A stretch of 64,000 nt of DNA from Warburgia ugandensis (GCA_035236585.1 CP141132.1:82574880-82638879), one strand, 5' to 3'. Shown: positions 26,225 through 39,829, numbered from the stretch's first letter. Numbers and translations: made by a program. Notes: generated by a model not told the origin, from the sequence alone.

Positions 26225-27195
26225 TTTAAAACTAAAATCACACGGAGTTACATATGTCATGCAAATATTGTGAGGAAATTCGACAAAAGTTACTTCACTC
26301 CAGATCATAAAGATGGAACCGAGGAAGAAGTAAGATGCAACAGAAGGCCAACAAGTCATTCAAAAACCAGAATTTTGCCACCAGAGAAGAAACCGCCTAT
26401 CAGATGGCCAACAAAGGGCAAAAGAATTCCATGACAGAAACTATTTGACCGTCTGTGTTATTTGTGCCAAAATCTTGAGCATTGAATATCTCAGACCAAC
26501 CCATTTTGATGCCATTTGAGCTGAAATTTCACCTCTTGTCATATCATTGACACTGGCAATTTCATAAATGGAGAAATAGTCTCATGCAATTGGTACACTC
26601 GGATTTCTGTAGAAACATCTTCAGGAAAGTGTCATAAATCAACAAAGGATCTAGGCAAACGTTGCCCCAGGATTAGGAGATACTAATCGAGGGTAAACTG
26701 AAAAATGAATAGCAGACCTGTTTATCTTTACTAAGACAAAATGATGAGACTCTAAGGAGATGACATGTGACAAGCCAGTAAGAATTTTTACTATAGCACC
26801 TACAATGATCTCAAGACAAAGCTTTAAATCTCTTCCAGTTATTCAAATACATACGTGGATCCAGAATTGCAACTGTTGATCAAGTTCAGTCCAAATTAAC
26901 AGTTGATCACATAAAAGTATCATAAATGACTTCTGAAGCAATTGAAAAGCTTTTGACGCTTTGCCCACAGATCTCAATGACGGATTGACCAAATAAATGC
27001 ATGAGTAGCATCAGAAATTCCCAAGGAAAGCCTTTTGGATCTAAATTAAAACTCAAATAAGACATACTCCCCCTTGTACTTAATTTCATGAGTAGACTCG
27101 GTGCACAAAATGAAGCAGGCAAAAAGACACAGAAGAAGTTCAAGAACATATAATGGCAAATTAATAATGCTCAAAAAATTTACAAGATAAGTCTC
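26225..27195. other. Intergenic, no gene seen
   Basis: No conserved protein, RNA gene or repeat was recognised. The open frame at 26093-26434 begins inside the LINE leader on the opposite strand and carries no motif. Confidence 0.45.
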
Positions 27196-27202
27196 AAGAA
27201 AA

Positions 27203-27333
27203 TGGTTGAGTTATCACCGTGTGACCTAGAGGTCATGGGTTGGAAGCATGGAAAAAGCATCTTGCAAAATACAAGTAAAGCTATGTACTCTGAGGCCTTT
27301 GTGGTCGCCCCTTTCACAGACCCAGGATTTGTC
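27203..27333 (+). mobile_element. Au SINE, head-truncated
   Basis: It starts inside the tRNA-like head (GGTTGAGTTATCACCGTGTG), keeps the B-box region GGTCATGGGTTGGAAGC, then CATCTTGCAAAATACAAG and the 3' body to about 27333. The possible 8-bp flank TCTCAAGA occurs on both sides (about 27192 and 27342). It matches the Au SINE family known across angiosperms and is diverged. Confidence 0.75.
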
Positions 27334-27436
27334 CCTTTTTAATCTCAAGATAGAAGAAACCGCAAACGGTCAAGGTGACTGCAGGATCAACATGTTTGAA
27401 CGCATACATGAGAAAATACACTCAAGCAAAAAATTA

Positions 27437-27590
27437 ACAGTTGAGTTGTCGCCATGTAATCTGGGGGTCATGGGTTCAAGATGTGAAAACAGCCTCTTGC
27501 AAACACACAAGGTAAGGTTACGTACAATAGTGGTCTGCCCCCCTTCCTTGGACCCTGTGTACCAGGGAGCTTCATGCACCAGACTGCCCA
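27437..27590 (+). mobile_element. Au SINE, head-truncated
   Basis: This second copy lies about 100 bp downstream in the same orientation. It contains GGTCATGGGTTCAAGATG (B box), CAGCCTCTTGCAAACACACA, and the 3' end GGAGCTTCATGCACCAGACT. It lacks the first ~20 nt (GGGGAGCCTTGGCGCA). No clear target-site duplication was seen. Confidence 0.8.
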
Positions 27591-27599
27591 TAGTGTTGC

Positions 27600-30500
27600 A
27601 CAAAAATGGATTTGCATGATCCTAACCACTTGTTTTGGGTTCATAAAAATAAAAATAAGAATAAAAATTGATGGTCGTGATTTTTTATCCAATGAAACAT
27701 AGGCTAAAAGAACTCAACGAGGGAATGAAATTTGATACTTAGCCTATCTAAGCCAATCTTAACATGGTGAATGCCTGGGATCTAAAAAAAAGTCTCACCA
27801 TGCATGAACAAAGGGGAATGGACTTCTTCCATGCTTCTTGGGCGTAGATTCTTACAAAAACTCTATTAGAAAAGATGAGGCAGGCGGGTCACTAATTACC
27901 AGATTATACAGATAAAATATTCAGTAAACAATGAGCTATATATAAATTTTAAATTACATCTGAACCAGACTCCAGTCCAGTCGGAACATCTGGTTAGCCT
28001 TGCGAGTATTTCTTTCACCGACAAAGCTTTTCTACCACTCAAAATAGGTCAGTCAGGTCAAGATCTTTTGCAGAAGTTAATCATAGTATGAACGAAGTAA
28101 ATGAAAACCAAGTTACCAAACCAAAACGCAAATGAAAATTTGCTTCAGCTAAAAGAATTTAGAGATTGCAGTTCATTGTTCATTAGCAATTTCCACAAAT
28201 ATTAGGCTTGAGAGATCGAATTGATAGTACTAACGAGAGAAGGATTAAATAAATAAATAAAAATGTATTACCAATCTCAATAACCCAGTTACAATCCTAT
28301 GAAAGGAATAATTTATAAATTACTAATCCTATTATCCGCCTCATAAGGGTACAGAGACAATACAAAATGGCCGCTGGCATTCACCGGGACCTTCATTAAG
28401 AAAGAAGCCCTATCACATAACATATACATCTAACACCAAAGTAGACAGATATCAAGGAGCTAGTATGTTAGTGAAGTCTTATAGATACATAGTCCTGGGT
28501 TTTGCATCATGCAGATGTTGTATCAGACTTTCTGTCTCAGGCTGTATAAGCAGAACTCACAAAAATATATGTAAACGTATTTGATTTCAAGGATATCAGC
28601 TACCCACCGTTGTCTATTTACATCTAATGTTCACTTCATCTTCCAAATCGAGATCCCTTGTTCGGTCTGTCACTGTCCTTCCAGTCCCACGCACTAGCCC
28701 AAAAAAGCAGGGACATCCAGAAAAAAACAGCAAAAAATATCTTTACTGTATCTCGAATCCTGTAGAAATTTGCTTTCAAACCTGTTTCAGGAAAAATACC
28801 ATGAAGGCTGAGGAGATCAACTCGTAGCATTCCAGATCATTGATAGAAGAAACCAAAAGAAACAAATACATGCTATATATACTCTTAAGGAATTCCTTAT
28901 GTATCTTTAGGTTTATACCCAAGAAGTGGCTATTTAATGCATGATCACTGGAAAGATCAAGCTAGATTTGGCGTAGATTACTTCTTTAAATTGAAAAGAA
29001 AAGCAGAGGTAGAAGAAGAATTTGCATAATGCTGCTGAAACCTGAAAATATGTTCAAACAAATATTCTGATCAATACTTTAGCAGAGTGAAGATAGATTG
29101 CCAATTGTTTATCACAATACCACCTCAAGTAATCAGTTCACCAAGGCTGGTTGCCGAAACCCTTCTTCATGTAGATTTAACAGTTCCCTTCATACATGTA
29201 TCATCTCCTTGCATTGATCTAACACTTCCCTTACCATTGCATGAATTTTAAAATCTCCACAAATCTGAGTGGTTGTTGGTAAATTATTATCTGCTGACAT
29301 CAAGCACCATACTGTTTCCACTAATACCTAGGATTGCACCCAGAATGTTCCCCCCAAATTTTCTTCCCAGGATGCAAAATTGGGAGCGGCTGTGAAGTTC
29401 AATTCATTATAAAACGAAACTACAGCATGATAGTCCCTCCAGGCCAATGCTTTTAAAAGGTCGAGACCAGTTGGTATATAATCCTGTTTATGCAATTATG
29501 CCAGATTAAGCCATTAGGCTCTGCTCAGAACTCAAGTCAATTCCAATAATGCTTGATGAGATTTGATTTTCATTAGACGCTACTAAAACAGTTTTGATTG
29601 GCTTGGCAGAGACAAACTCAGACTAACACAAGCATTTGGCAAGGTAAACCAGTTGACTAAGACAAGTCATTTACTTGGGGACTTCTTAATTAGTGCTTCA
29701 AAATAGTAAACAAAAGTAGGAAAGTAGGGCGAATGATAAAATCAACTTTTTGCTGAACAAATGGAAAAATGGAAAAATCATAGCCTGCAATTGCTGTGTC
29801 AAACCCGTGTTTCAGGATTAGGATAAAGACTCTTCTCAAATCTCTGAAACAAGGCAACCAAGATAGGATTAAACCGGGGGGCCTGTATGAGTTCTGGCAT
29901 CAATTGAACTCAAATTCAGATAAATACTGAATTTTCAAAACCTGTCAAATTAAACGTTATGTTGTGAATAAAATCACTTGAATTTTAATTCCAGTTTCAT
30001 GAAAAATTTCGAACAATTTTGCTCCAAATTGGAAAATTTTATTGAAATTCAAGTAATTGCAAAAGAAATTCAAAATTTTCTAAAAACATTGAAATTAGAC
30101 AATGAAAGGTCAATTGTTAAATGTTACCCAATGAGAGCTTTCTAAAGAATTTCAACTCATTTCCAACCCTCCTGATCACCTTCTTTGGCAATGATGACCA
30201 TGAGAAAACCCTCAAATAATCGCTGTTTTCTCTTCAATGAAGGAGAAATCTCTTCTAGCAATCATCTGAAATGAAGGGTAAACAAATTTGAGTTTTGACA
30301 CTCCATTCTCAGTTCTGTGAATTGATCAGCAGCCGGAAAGAAAAAAAATCGGTAAGTTTCCGACACTCTATCACAAGTTCTCCTTTTCCTCTTCCTTTTC
30401 TTCCTTTCTTCTTCCCTTTTCTCCCTTTGTTTCCCACGTTTTGCAACTCTTCTAACCCTAGGATGTCCCGCAGCCTATAACCTTTCCTAGGTTGGTGTCC

Positions 30501-30600
30501 CCTAGTTTATAAACTGGTCCACAGCCAAACACCTTATGCCACCAATATCAACAATAAGTCTATATGCTTAGGTTCACTAGATACAGGAAATAGGAAACTT
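27600..30600. other. Intergenic, no gene seen
   Basis: About 3 kb of AT-rich sequence without recognisable genes or domains. A CT/TTC-rich stretch occurs at about 30375-30440. Open frames such as 28627-28830 on both strands lack motifs. Confidence 0.45.
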
Positions 30601-33600
30601 ACTTGTACTTTTCTGTTTATAAATATATACAGATGGCATCTAAGAGACTTAGAGTTGATGCCCAACTGCCCGCTCATGAGCTAGCTCCTGCAGAGGAACA
30701 ACCTAACCCTGCACAGGAGCAACCCGCTCCTGTAAAGGAACATGAGAACATAGAAAATCAGAGTGATGCCACAGATGATATAGTGGAGCTTCTCCTTCAG
30801 AGGGTGAGGCGAAGGTTAGTTGCTCGTGGCTATAGAGGAGGTTAGAGAAGGGGGAGCAGCATTAGCGACAGGAACAGATGATACATTGTTAAAACAATTT
30901 AGGAAGATAGCCCCAAAGTTTAATGGAGAAGAATGGCTTGAAGCTGTGGAAGCATGGATTTATGATATATAAAATATTTTTGAAGTGATGAGAGTACCTA
31001 AAGATAGACAGGTGGCAGTAGCCGCTTTTGTCATGACGGGAGAGGCAGTTCATTAGTGGCCCAAGGTAAAGCGTACACATTTCAAGTAGGATGAAGAGAT
31101 TCATGGACAAATTTTGAGCATGTATTTTCCTGTCCATGTAAATGAGAAGAAAGAGTTAGAATTTCTCAAATAGTTCAGAGCTCATAGACTATAGAGCAAT
31201 ATGAGACAAAATTTGTGAAGTTGCCAGGGCTGGTCTCAGAAGTTTGTCCTACAAAGAAGAGAGGAGCTTAGAAGTTTGTGCAAGGACTGAATTATAGTAT
31301 GCGTAATAGAATAGTGACTTTCCAGCCAGACACTTTATCTAAGGCAATAGAACTAGCTTTTATACTTGAGAGGGAACATCAAGAATTCTACAAGGAGAGA
31401 GAAAAGAGTAGAGAGGAGAAGCAAATATGGAAGGGCAACAAGCCACCTGCACCAACCCGATTTGCTGAGCAACAGGAGCCATCATTCCAAAAGTTCCAAA
31501 GGAAAGAGGATGATGGTGCACGGTGCCAGCACTGCAAGGGATATCATCTGGGAAACCCTTCCGATCATCAAAAGCGTTGTTGCTTCAAATGCAGTGAGCT
31601 AGGACATTTTATCCACGATTGTCCAAACTAAAGAAGGAATAACTTCGTCCAAAATCAGTTCTTAAGAGTTAGGGTAAGGTACCCTCCTGAATTCAGATTA
31701 AACATATTAGAGTGCTAGTTTATTTTAATTCCATCTATTCTTTTATATCCTATGATTATACAACATGATACAAAGATTGGACCTTGATCTATAAGTCAAT
31801 ACACCAATAGAGATAGTGAACATTCAAAAGTATTATGACAATGATAGAAATTAGAAATGATGTCGGACAGTCGGTTGGTTAAAACTGAGTATCAGAATAT
31901 GCAGCAGATATGACGGAGAGGTATTCTGAATTGTCCACTAAGTTGACATGAAATTTCAAGGATGAACTTTTTTTTTTTTAGTTGGGTAGGGTGTAATGCC
32001 TTAATTTTTAATCTTAATAAATATGTGAATTGCATGGTTATGTCAATGAATATATGCTGCTTGAGTGGTAATGATAAGTATAGAATGGGATTGTTATGAT
32101 GATTTATCCTAAGGATAAAAGAACCAATGTGAGAGAAAAATGGATAAGAATGTTAATTTGAATGAGGGACAAGGATGGATCAAAAAGGTACACCTAAAAG
32201 CCAAGGAAGAGTAGGCGTGATTGGTTAAGGACGCATGACTCACACTCACATACAGACACTTGACAAATGGAAGCCTAAGTAAATAGTGTGGTTGCCTTAA
32301 AAAGAGCCGCCATATTTTTAGCCCTAAGGCACACGCCTACTATTAAGGGGCTTAGAAGAGTGAAAAAAATGTGAATTTAGATCACTTATGATGGATGATT
32401 TCAAGGAGAATTAGGTTAGGAAAATAAAAGTCCTAAGTACATTAGGAGAGTGTGTAACATGAGATTAAGAGTTAAGAGAATTTAGGATTGAAAAGCAACC
32501 TCAAAACATGGAGCATACATGGTTTAGAATATTAGGAGGAATGCCCGAGTTAGGAAAACTAATTAAATTCGATTGCTTGGGCTTGCTTGGACATGTTCTT
32601 TCATATGAAGTCAACCTGTCTAGGGCAGCACAAAGTCCACAAGTCCAAAAACGTCCAAGAGTCCTAACTAGCATAGGACTCCTTGTTAAAAACCAACTAA
32701 TTTTATTGACCTTTGAGCAAATACAATGAACCTAAACACTTAGCCGAGGCATGGAAGATTAGGAAAGATTGTGGAACTCAAACACCTAATCAAATTAGGA
32801 AACTATGAAGGAGAAAACCTATAAAACCATGGGATGCCTAGCCTAGGAAAAGTTATAGGCTGCAGGGCATCCAAGGCTGAGAGAGCAAGAAAACTTGGAA
32901 ACCAGAGGGAGGGAAGGGAAGAAGAAAGGTAGAAAATGAAGAGGAAAAGAAGAAGATTCAAGTACGTGGTGGTTAAATTCCTAGATAAGTGTTTTTCAAA
33001 TGTATTTTCATCAAAAAAGTTACAGGGATTCCATGAGTTTTCAAACACTATTTTCATGTTAGAGTTATCTCTGTTTTTCTCCATGTTTAGATCTGATTAT
33101 ATGCTAGGGTTTTGTAGAAATTTTTACATAATTGATTAGTGTTTTAAGTGTATTACATGTCCATAGAAACCTCATGCCTTTTGGTAAAGAAATTTTCATG
33201 ATTTGATCAACATTACGTTTTTTGCTATCTGTGTGTGTGTCAAATGAATTTTGACATGAAACCTATGCACTTTTGTTGCTGATTTGATGCTTAACAAAAG
33301 CATGAGAAGTTGGTTTAGTAACCAGGATAAAATCATGAAGGAATTTCATGATTTATACACTACTTTTATGACAATAGTCAGCAGTTCCAAATCACAGGCT
33401 GAAAACCATTTAACCATGTTGCTCTCAGTTCGGGTAGCAAATGACAGAGTTTTTCTGGAAATTTCATCATAAATATTAGAATTGATGAGGAACAACCCTC
33501 AAAAAAATTTTGGCACCAATCTGTTGAGATTAGAGCAGATTAAGGACATCATACAGGCGTTTTTCCTATAAGCAGTCTAACATAGAATTTCTGCAGGCAA

Positions 33601-35586
33601 TCCTTTTGAAAGATTTGAGTACCACATGCAAACCAAGCACCTAATACGCCTAAAATCACTATGGACATGAAGTTTATTCATTAAGGATTAACCTAGAACA
33701 AGCCAATCACAGTAATCAATCACTTTAATCAACAGTTGGATGCAAGAAGTCATACCTAACTGCAGGTGGGTGACTGCAGTCAGCCTGTTGACACTAGTGA
33801 TAACATAATGGTTTCTCATCACTTAATGGGCCTAAGAGTTGGTTTTAGGGCTTGATAATACACAACACTAATGATGTAATAAAGCAAAGATGTTTAACAC
33901 GACCGACTCGCACGGAAACAGTAGATACATAGCACAGTAGCAAATGGATTAAGGATAAGTGAGATAAGATACATTATTGTGTTATAAATTACCTTGAACG
34001 TACGAATAAAGGTTTAGACCAGAGGAACCACGATTTAAATTAGTATTTAGAGAGTTCTTAGACAGCAAAATATATCAAATAATAATATAGAAACTAATGA
34101 GAATTTCAAACATCAAATTTGAACCATGACTACTAGTGGTAGATCACCCAACGTTAAGAGGAAAGTTGATGGTAAGTTACATAGATGTCTAAACTTGCTA
34201 AACCATATGTTAACTTAGTAAATCACTCATCTTAACATATGGAAGCGTGCTTGAATATCTCAATCTAACATCTCTGTGTTCTTTTAGAATGTCAAAAAAG
34301 GATCCAATCATGTTATTGTGAATCCTGAGTTGATTATTTTCTTACATGAAATTGTTGATGAGAGCATGAGATTGTGAATGTTTAAGTTACGAACTCCCAT
34401 GATTTAGGGAGTCTGATGAAGTGTTTATGCATGATTATCTTTGAAAATTATTCATGAAATTGAGTATTTCATGTGACTTGATTTGCCTTATGCTATACAT
34501 TGAGATTATCTATGTGCTCTTATGCATATGATGATGATGCTGTCATATGAACCCTTTATGGGTGAGATTTCTATATGGCACGAATGTGCTGAGATATTAG
34601 ACGACTAGAGTTAATTGCGAAAGGGTTGTGATACCCTAAGCACTATGCTAGAAGTTTCATATTGACCCCTAAGCTCCGTATAGGATACCTGCCAAGATTA
34701 TGGCATTTGATTTGGGTAAAGCATCATGGATAAGCTGCCACCTGTGTGATCCGCTGCCCACATTGAGACCAGTGTATGCAGTTGGTATCTATGGTCAAGA
34801 ATAGCTTGGGAGATGAGTCCCTTCTTCCTGCATAATAGCGCGTGTTGTTGGATATGTGAGAGACACGCCAGTCATCCTTGAGAGTTTAGACCATAGCCGT
34901 GAGGCTCATAGCGGGTCACTACCACTTTGATGCATGATTGTTAGCTATTATATATGTGCTGGCATCTTCTAAATTACAATTCTCACTTGAGTTATTATTT
35001 GACCTAGATTTGGGTATTGTTCAGAATGTTGTACTTGATATTTACTCAATTGTTATATTGATCGCGATATATCATATGAATGCTGAGGTTTTCAGACCTA
35101 GTTTAGGGATTTTCCATCAGGTATTCATAGTCACCCCTACAACATTTTCAGGAAAGATTCATTAAGCAGTGGATAGCTTGCGCAGAAAGAGCATTGCTAA
35201 AGATTAGTGATTTAGAGAAAAGTATGATGTAGAGATTTTAGTTTTCTTTAGTTAGCTGAAATTTGATAATTTAGGCTATATTTAATTTATTGTTGATGGA
35301 CATGTAATTAATTTGGGAATTTTACATGTGTGGCTAACTTTATGGATTTATTAGTTGAATGTAGCCATGACTCAATGGATCTCTAGTGTGCTTTTACGGA
35401 ATAAGATTATTTTTAATTATTTAGAGCTTTCCGCTAAGAATGCTCAGTGTTGAAGATGTTTTTGGAAAACCAATGAATGATATATTACATATTTCAAAAA
35501 CATTTATAAAAAAAATTCAAGGGTACCCATATGTTTTCAAAATGGTCTTGCATTCAAAACTATTTTTTGAAACTCGGGGCGTCACA
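30600..35586 (+). mobile_element. Ty3/gypsy LTR retrotransposon fossil, gag plus one long LTR
   Basis: A broken chromovirus-like (Tekay-type in layout) element, plus strand. Parts: a gag region at about 30633-31630, including a retrotransposon-gag core (FNGEEWLEAVEAWI near 30920) and a CCHC zinc knuckle (CFKCSELGHFIHDC, about 31582-31623); a purine-rich tract ending GTTGGGTAGGG just before the LTR; and an LTR starting TGTAATGCC at 31992. No protease, reverse transcriptase or integrase is recognisable and no 5' LTR was found. It carries many breaks. It looks old, but without a second LTR it cannot be dated internally. Confidence 0.85.
31992..35586 (+). repeat. Long LTR of the gag-bearing Ty3/gypsy fossil
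   Basis: It begins TGTAATGCC and ends GGCGTCACA, short inverted ends typical of this group, and directly follows a polypurine-like tract. Length is about 3.6 kb, long but known among Tekay-type and related elements. Bases following the end (ATTGTTACCAGCC) loosely resemble a tRNA-Met primer site, so the LTR could also have served as the 5' LTR of a lost neighbour. Confidence 0.7.
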
Positions 35587-36123
35587 ATTGTTACCAGCCG
35601 ATTTGCAGTAGGAAGAACATATTTGAGGTTTGAACCTAATTGTTCCTGGTTTTTCTTATTTCCACTGTCAGAATTCGGCTGAGCTTAACTGATACATCAG
35701 CAATGGTTCTAGCTGCAGTAGAACACGACTATATGTTGGGTGACAGCCTGTTTTTTTTTTCACATGAAGCACCCCACCTCTGGTTGATCAGATTGTTCAT
35801 TTGATCTCTGCAACCTTGGATTTAATGTTCCAAAGACTGCGCAGATTGGGTGACTCTAGCATCTGAAATAATGAGATTCAGATATGGGTAGGGGCAGCTA
35901 GTAAAATAGTTCAAAGTTTAAAACAAAGATACACAGGTAAGAACCCTAAACTTTCTTATATACCTTTTGTTTCTTGTTAATTTTGTGAAGTGCTTTAGGG
36001 TTTCCGATCTTATATGTTCTGCGGAGAATTTGGTATTGATAGTTTGAGATCTAGCATGAAACCCCTACCCATGTCTACATTATTTTTTCTTCTGATTTTT
36101 AGAATGATGAATAGCTCTTGCAA

Positions 36124-36378
36124 TGGAAGCTTCTTCTACCATTTATGCAGCTTATGCTCCTGGAAAAGGTAGCAGTCAATTTCAACTCTCTCCTAACCCT
36201 TGACTCCAGTTCAAACTCATCAAATGAGATATTGAACATTTCTGCTAAAGTATTTCTAGGAAGAGCTGCAAAAGCTGTAACTGCTGTGTCAGCTCTTCTA
36301 GTTGGGGCTCTTGTTCATGGAGTTACTAGCCTGCAAAGAATGATTACTGTGTTTCCTCACTATAATCCTCTGTGCTGA
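36124..36378 (+). pseudogene. Possible broken gene fragment, unknown family
   Basis: An ATG-started segment MEASSTIYAAYAPGKG (36124 on) is followed in a shifted frame by NISAKVFLGRAAKAVTAVSA and LLVGALVHGVTSLQR, ending at TGA 36376-36378. The Ala/Val-rich segment could be a membrane or amphipathic helix. Codon composition looks protein-like compared with the surroundings, and a pyrimidine tract plus AG lies just upstream (about 36082-36101). I do not recognise the family. It could be a small gene with an unpredicted intron, a decayed copy, or chance. Confidence 0.25.
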
Positions 36379-36936
36379 CCAAAGCATAGATCAAGGAAAC
36401 TTCCCTTTCCTATTTTGGTCCCCTATGTGGTGAACATACCATCATATATGATCCATAGCTAGGTCGTCTTCTTTCCTGTTGGACCCATTAGCTTCTGTGT
36501 TGTTATGAAATGTTAGTTCAGTTATTAGCTTCAGAACCTCTCAATTAATAGTAATTTCACCTATTTCAGTGATGATCTACGACACGCTTGTTTGGCCCAG
36601 ATTGCAATAGTTTTTAGATGTGTACTGTTGATGGATGTACATGTTCAGTTCTTAGGGACAATGTGCAGTTATCCCTATTATTGTCCTAAGAGATTAAGTT
36701 TAGAAAAATTCTAACTAACCACTAAATTGTAGCTATCCTGCTAGCTGCTTGTTGATGTAATAATGTTAGAATTGATCTAAAATCAAGGCAACCACTCCAA
36801 AATTGGCTGGTTACAAATTGAGTTATAATCAAAGATATCGGAGAAGATGTATAAGCATAGATATTTCATGTACATATTATGGAAGATTCATCTAATATAT
36901 CTGATTTAACAATATTAAGTGATTCTCGATTATTCA

Positions 36937-36958
36937 ATATATATATATATATATATAT
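36937..36958. repeat. (AT)11 microsatellite
   Basis: A perfect AT dinucleotide run in AT-rich intergenic DNA. Confidence 0.9.
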
Positions 36959-37257
36959 CCATATAGTTTTATGACAATGAGATAAACTGTGAATTGCAGG
37001 GATTATTCGATATTGATATCATAGACTCTATGGTAAATTATATGTATACGTACTAAAGACTTGTGACGTTAAAAGTTCCTTTAGGACCTAATGATATTGG
37101 TAAAGTCCTGATGATAAGAATTTATAACACTTAGTCTGCTATAAGACAAGTGAAAGATCCCGAGATAGTACCCTAAGGGAAAGCTGCCTAGTGGACTATA
37201 CCCTAATTGGAGGTTGTTATTCATGTAAATAAAACTTCATTCTGTATCTAAGAAAAA

Positions 37258-37430
37258 GAGCAGCCCGGTGCACTAAGCTCCTGCATATGCGAGGTCCGAG
37301 GAAGCAGTGGACACAATGGACCTATAGTACACAGCTTACCTTGCATTTTGCAAGAGGCTGTTTCCACACCTTGAACCCATGACCTCCAAGTGACACGGCA
37401 ACAACTCAACCATTGCGCCAAGGCTCCCCT
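37258..37430 (-). mobile_element. Au SINE, full length, minus strand
   Basis: The reverse complement reads GGGGAGCCTTGGCGCAATGG (A box within), then GAGGTCATGGGTTCAAGGTG (B box), then CAGCCTCTTGCAAAATGCAA. It ends GGAGCTTAGTGCACCGGGCT plus a short T run. This is a complete Au SINE of about 173 bp. It separates two similar stretches (37131-37200 and 37499-37570, both beginning ACTTAGTCTGCT), so it probably landed inside a repeat array. The target-site duplication is not clear. Confidence 0.88.
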
Positions 37431-37533
37431 TCTAATGATGCTCGTATCTACTAGTTTAAATATTTGCATCCATGTGATTGTTTCCCTTCTAAGAGACTAC
37501 TTAGTCTGCTGTGAGACAAGTAGAACCTCCCAA

Positions 37534-37785
37534 GATAGTAACCCAGAGAGAGAGGGTTGCGTGGTAAACCATGAATAAGATGGTGATTCTAAGGGAAAGG
37601 GCTGTCTGGTGGACCATAATCATGGTGAAGCTACCCACGATGGTAATCCTGAGGGAAAGGGCTACCTAGTAGACCATAACCATGATGAAGCCACTCAAGA
37701 TGGTAACCTTGAAGGAGAGGACTCCTTGGTTAGCAATAGGACAATATACAACTACCCAAGATGGTAACTTTGTAAGAAAGACTTC
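37534..37785. repeat. 60-bp minisatellite, about 4 copies
   Basis: GATGGTAAC-type unit starts occur at 37534 (diverged), 37579, 37639, 37699 and 37760, spaced 45, 60, 60 and 61 bp. Each unit also carries GGGAAAGGGCT and GACCATAA(T/C)CATG. A related partial unit lies at about 37164-37205 on the other side of the Au SINE. No coding role is apparent. Confidence 0.8.
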
Positions 37786-37799
37786 TAGATCAGAATGTT

Positions 37800-39300
37800 G
37801 ATTCTGTGGAAAGTAGGCATGTTATCGCACTTAAACACTATACTTATCGTATTGTTGTGGAAATTGTAAAACGAATGATAGTCCTCGATGAATAGATATT
37901 TCTTAAATTTGATGAAATATGTTCACGGCTTATAGTGATTATTTGTGAAATGAAAAGATATGTTCCTTGATTTGAACAAGGAAATGTGGTTGTGCTAGAC
38001 CTAACAATAACCACGGGATATTCCTGTGAGATTTAGTTCCTTTTCATATTGGACTTCGCAGCTCATTCTATCATTTTACAATTACAAGTCGAGCTGATCA
38101 AGAAAAAGCATCAATGAGTGGTGAATGAAACTCAACTAGATGTTGTTATTGCGTTTTGTTGTACATTCACGATTCTTTTGATACTCGTACATTGATGAAC
38201 ATGACATGTATACTTTTGGTGAGAATGCCCATGTATATGATTTTCTAGATTACTGTGTTACATTATTTATATATCGCATGGATGCAATCAGCACTCTTGA
38301 TTTGCAAATAAGAGTTAAGAAATATTTACATTTGAATGCAACAGTAAGAAGGCTGAGTCTCCAATTATATTTCATAAGTGTTTATCAGGTGAATCGCATC
38401 GTAGCGTTAAATGCGCAAGTCTAAAAAATAGATATGACTCTGCCGAAATTTCGTAGAAATGAGGGATTCATTTCACCATCAAAACCATGTCTTGCAAAAG
38501 ACAAGCATCTCACTCTATCTCAACTTATGCTGCCTGTGAAAAAAAATTTGAGCTATTCTAGCCTTGCCTGAGCCAACGATGTGGATCAGTTTCTTAATTG
38601 TGGCCTCTAGGGTGCGGGCAGCAGCATGCCAACTTGTTTATTTCATTGAAATGTATTGAGATATTACTGATAAGTCAAACCAGTCTACAAGCATCATATA
38701 CCCAATCAGAATGATATTTAAAAATAATAATAATAATAATCACGAGATTATGCTTCCAAACAGTACTCAAAAATCAAAGTTTGGGTAGCTGTTAAGTGTT
38801 TAATTTTAGCAAAAATACGTTAAATTTATCATTTAATTAGATCATCTAACCGATCAATTTTGCAATTTTTAGATAAAGTATGATTTTTAGCTTCAATCGA
38901 TCATCCAACCATTGATTTGTAAAATTTAATGGTCAAAAGATCATTGGAGCTAATGAGACGCGTAACGTAAGGTTTAGATGATTCTAATCTAGTCTTATCT
39001 TTTGCCGATCAACCAAATTGACAAGTGGTTAGCTCAGATCAAATTTAACGGTGCCAAATTATCCTAAAGAGCATTACAAAGCAAAAGGGATAATTCCTGA
39101 TTAAAGACTAAGAAGGAATGGGAACGAGGTATGGGTTGGTCTCTTACTATTTTAAAGGAATAATAAATCCATGAAAAGAAGACACACAAAGATGAAAGCA
39201 TTATCATAACATAGCTTTGAAAATATAATGGGGAGTTGGTAAGAGTTTCTAAGGCGGAGGGTTTTTAACTATGGTAGAGAACTTGAAGGAAAGTGAACGA
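37800..39300. other. Intergenic, no gene seen
   Basis: Only short motif-free open frames (for example 38206-38424) and a short (AAT)n run at about 38725-38740 were noted. Confidence 0.45.
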
Positions 39301-39829
39301 ATGAAATTAGAAGGAGAGAAGTTTATAAAAGAGAGCTCTTTACAGTGGCAGTAAAATAAAAAGGCAGAAGATAGCAGAAGGAACCTGAACAAGGGCAGCC
39401 ACAAGGATGACCCGCAGCACCCCTGTTACCCAACTCACTCCCTCACTCCATCCATTCCCAAATCCAACCGTCCATCTCTGTTTCCCTCTTACCCTCTCTC
39501 TCTGCTTCCTGTAGGAACCACACTTCACCTGTGTCCCTCATCTCTTTCCCTCTTCGATTTGCCATCGATAACTACAGCCAGCCGACTACCCTCTCCCACT
39601 TATTTCCCTCATTTCGTCCTCTGCTTTCCCTCTCTTTCTCAGTTATCTTCACCGCCAGAAAGAACTGAGTCAGACAAGACAGCAAGGGGACCTGATCTCC
39701 TGGCCATCTCCTTCCTAATCTCTGCACTACAGAGTCCTCCTGCCGGCACCTCTCTTCTTTTCACCCGCTCCCAGCTCCCATCCTTGCTTTTTGTCTCATC
39801 ACTGTCGCACCCCCATTACCCATCTCCCC

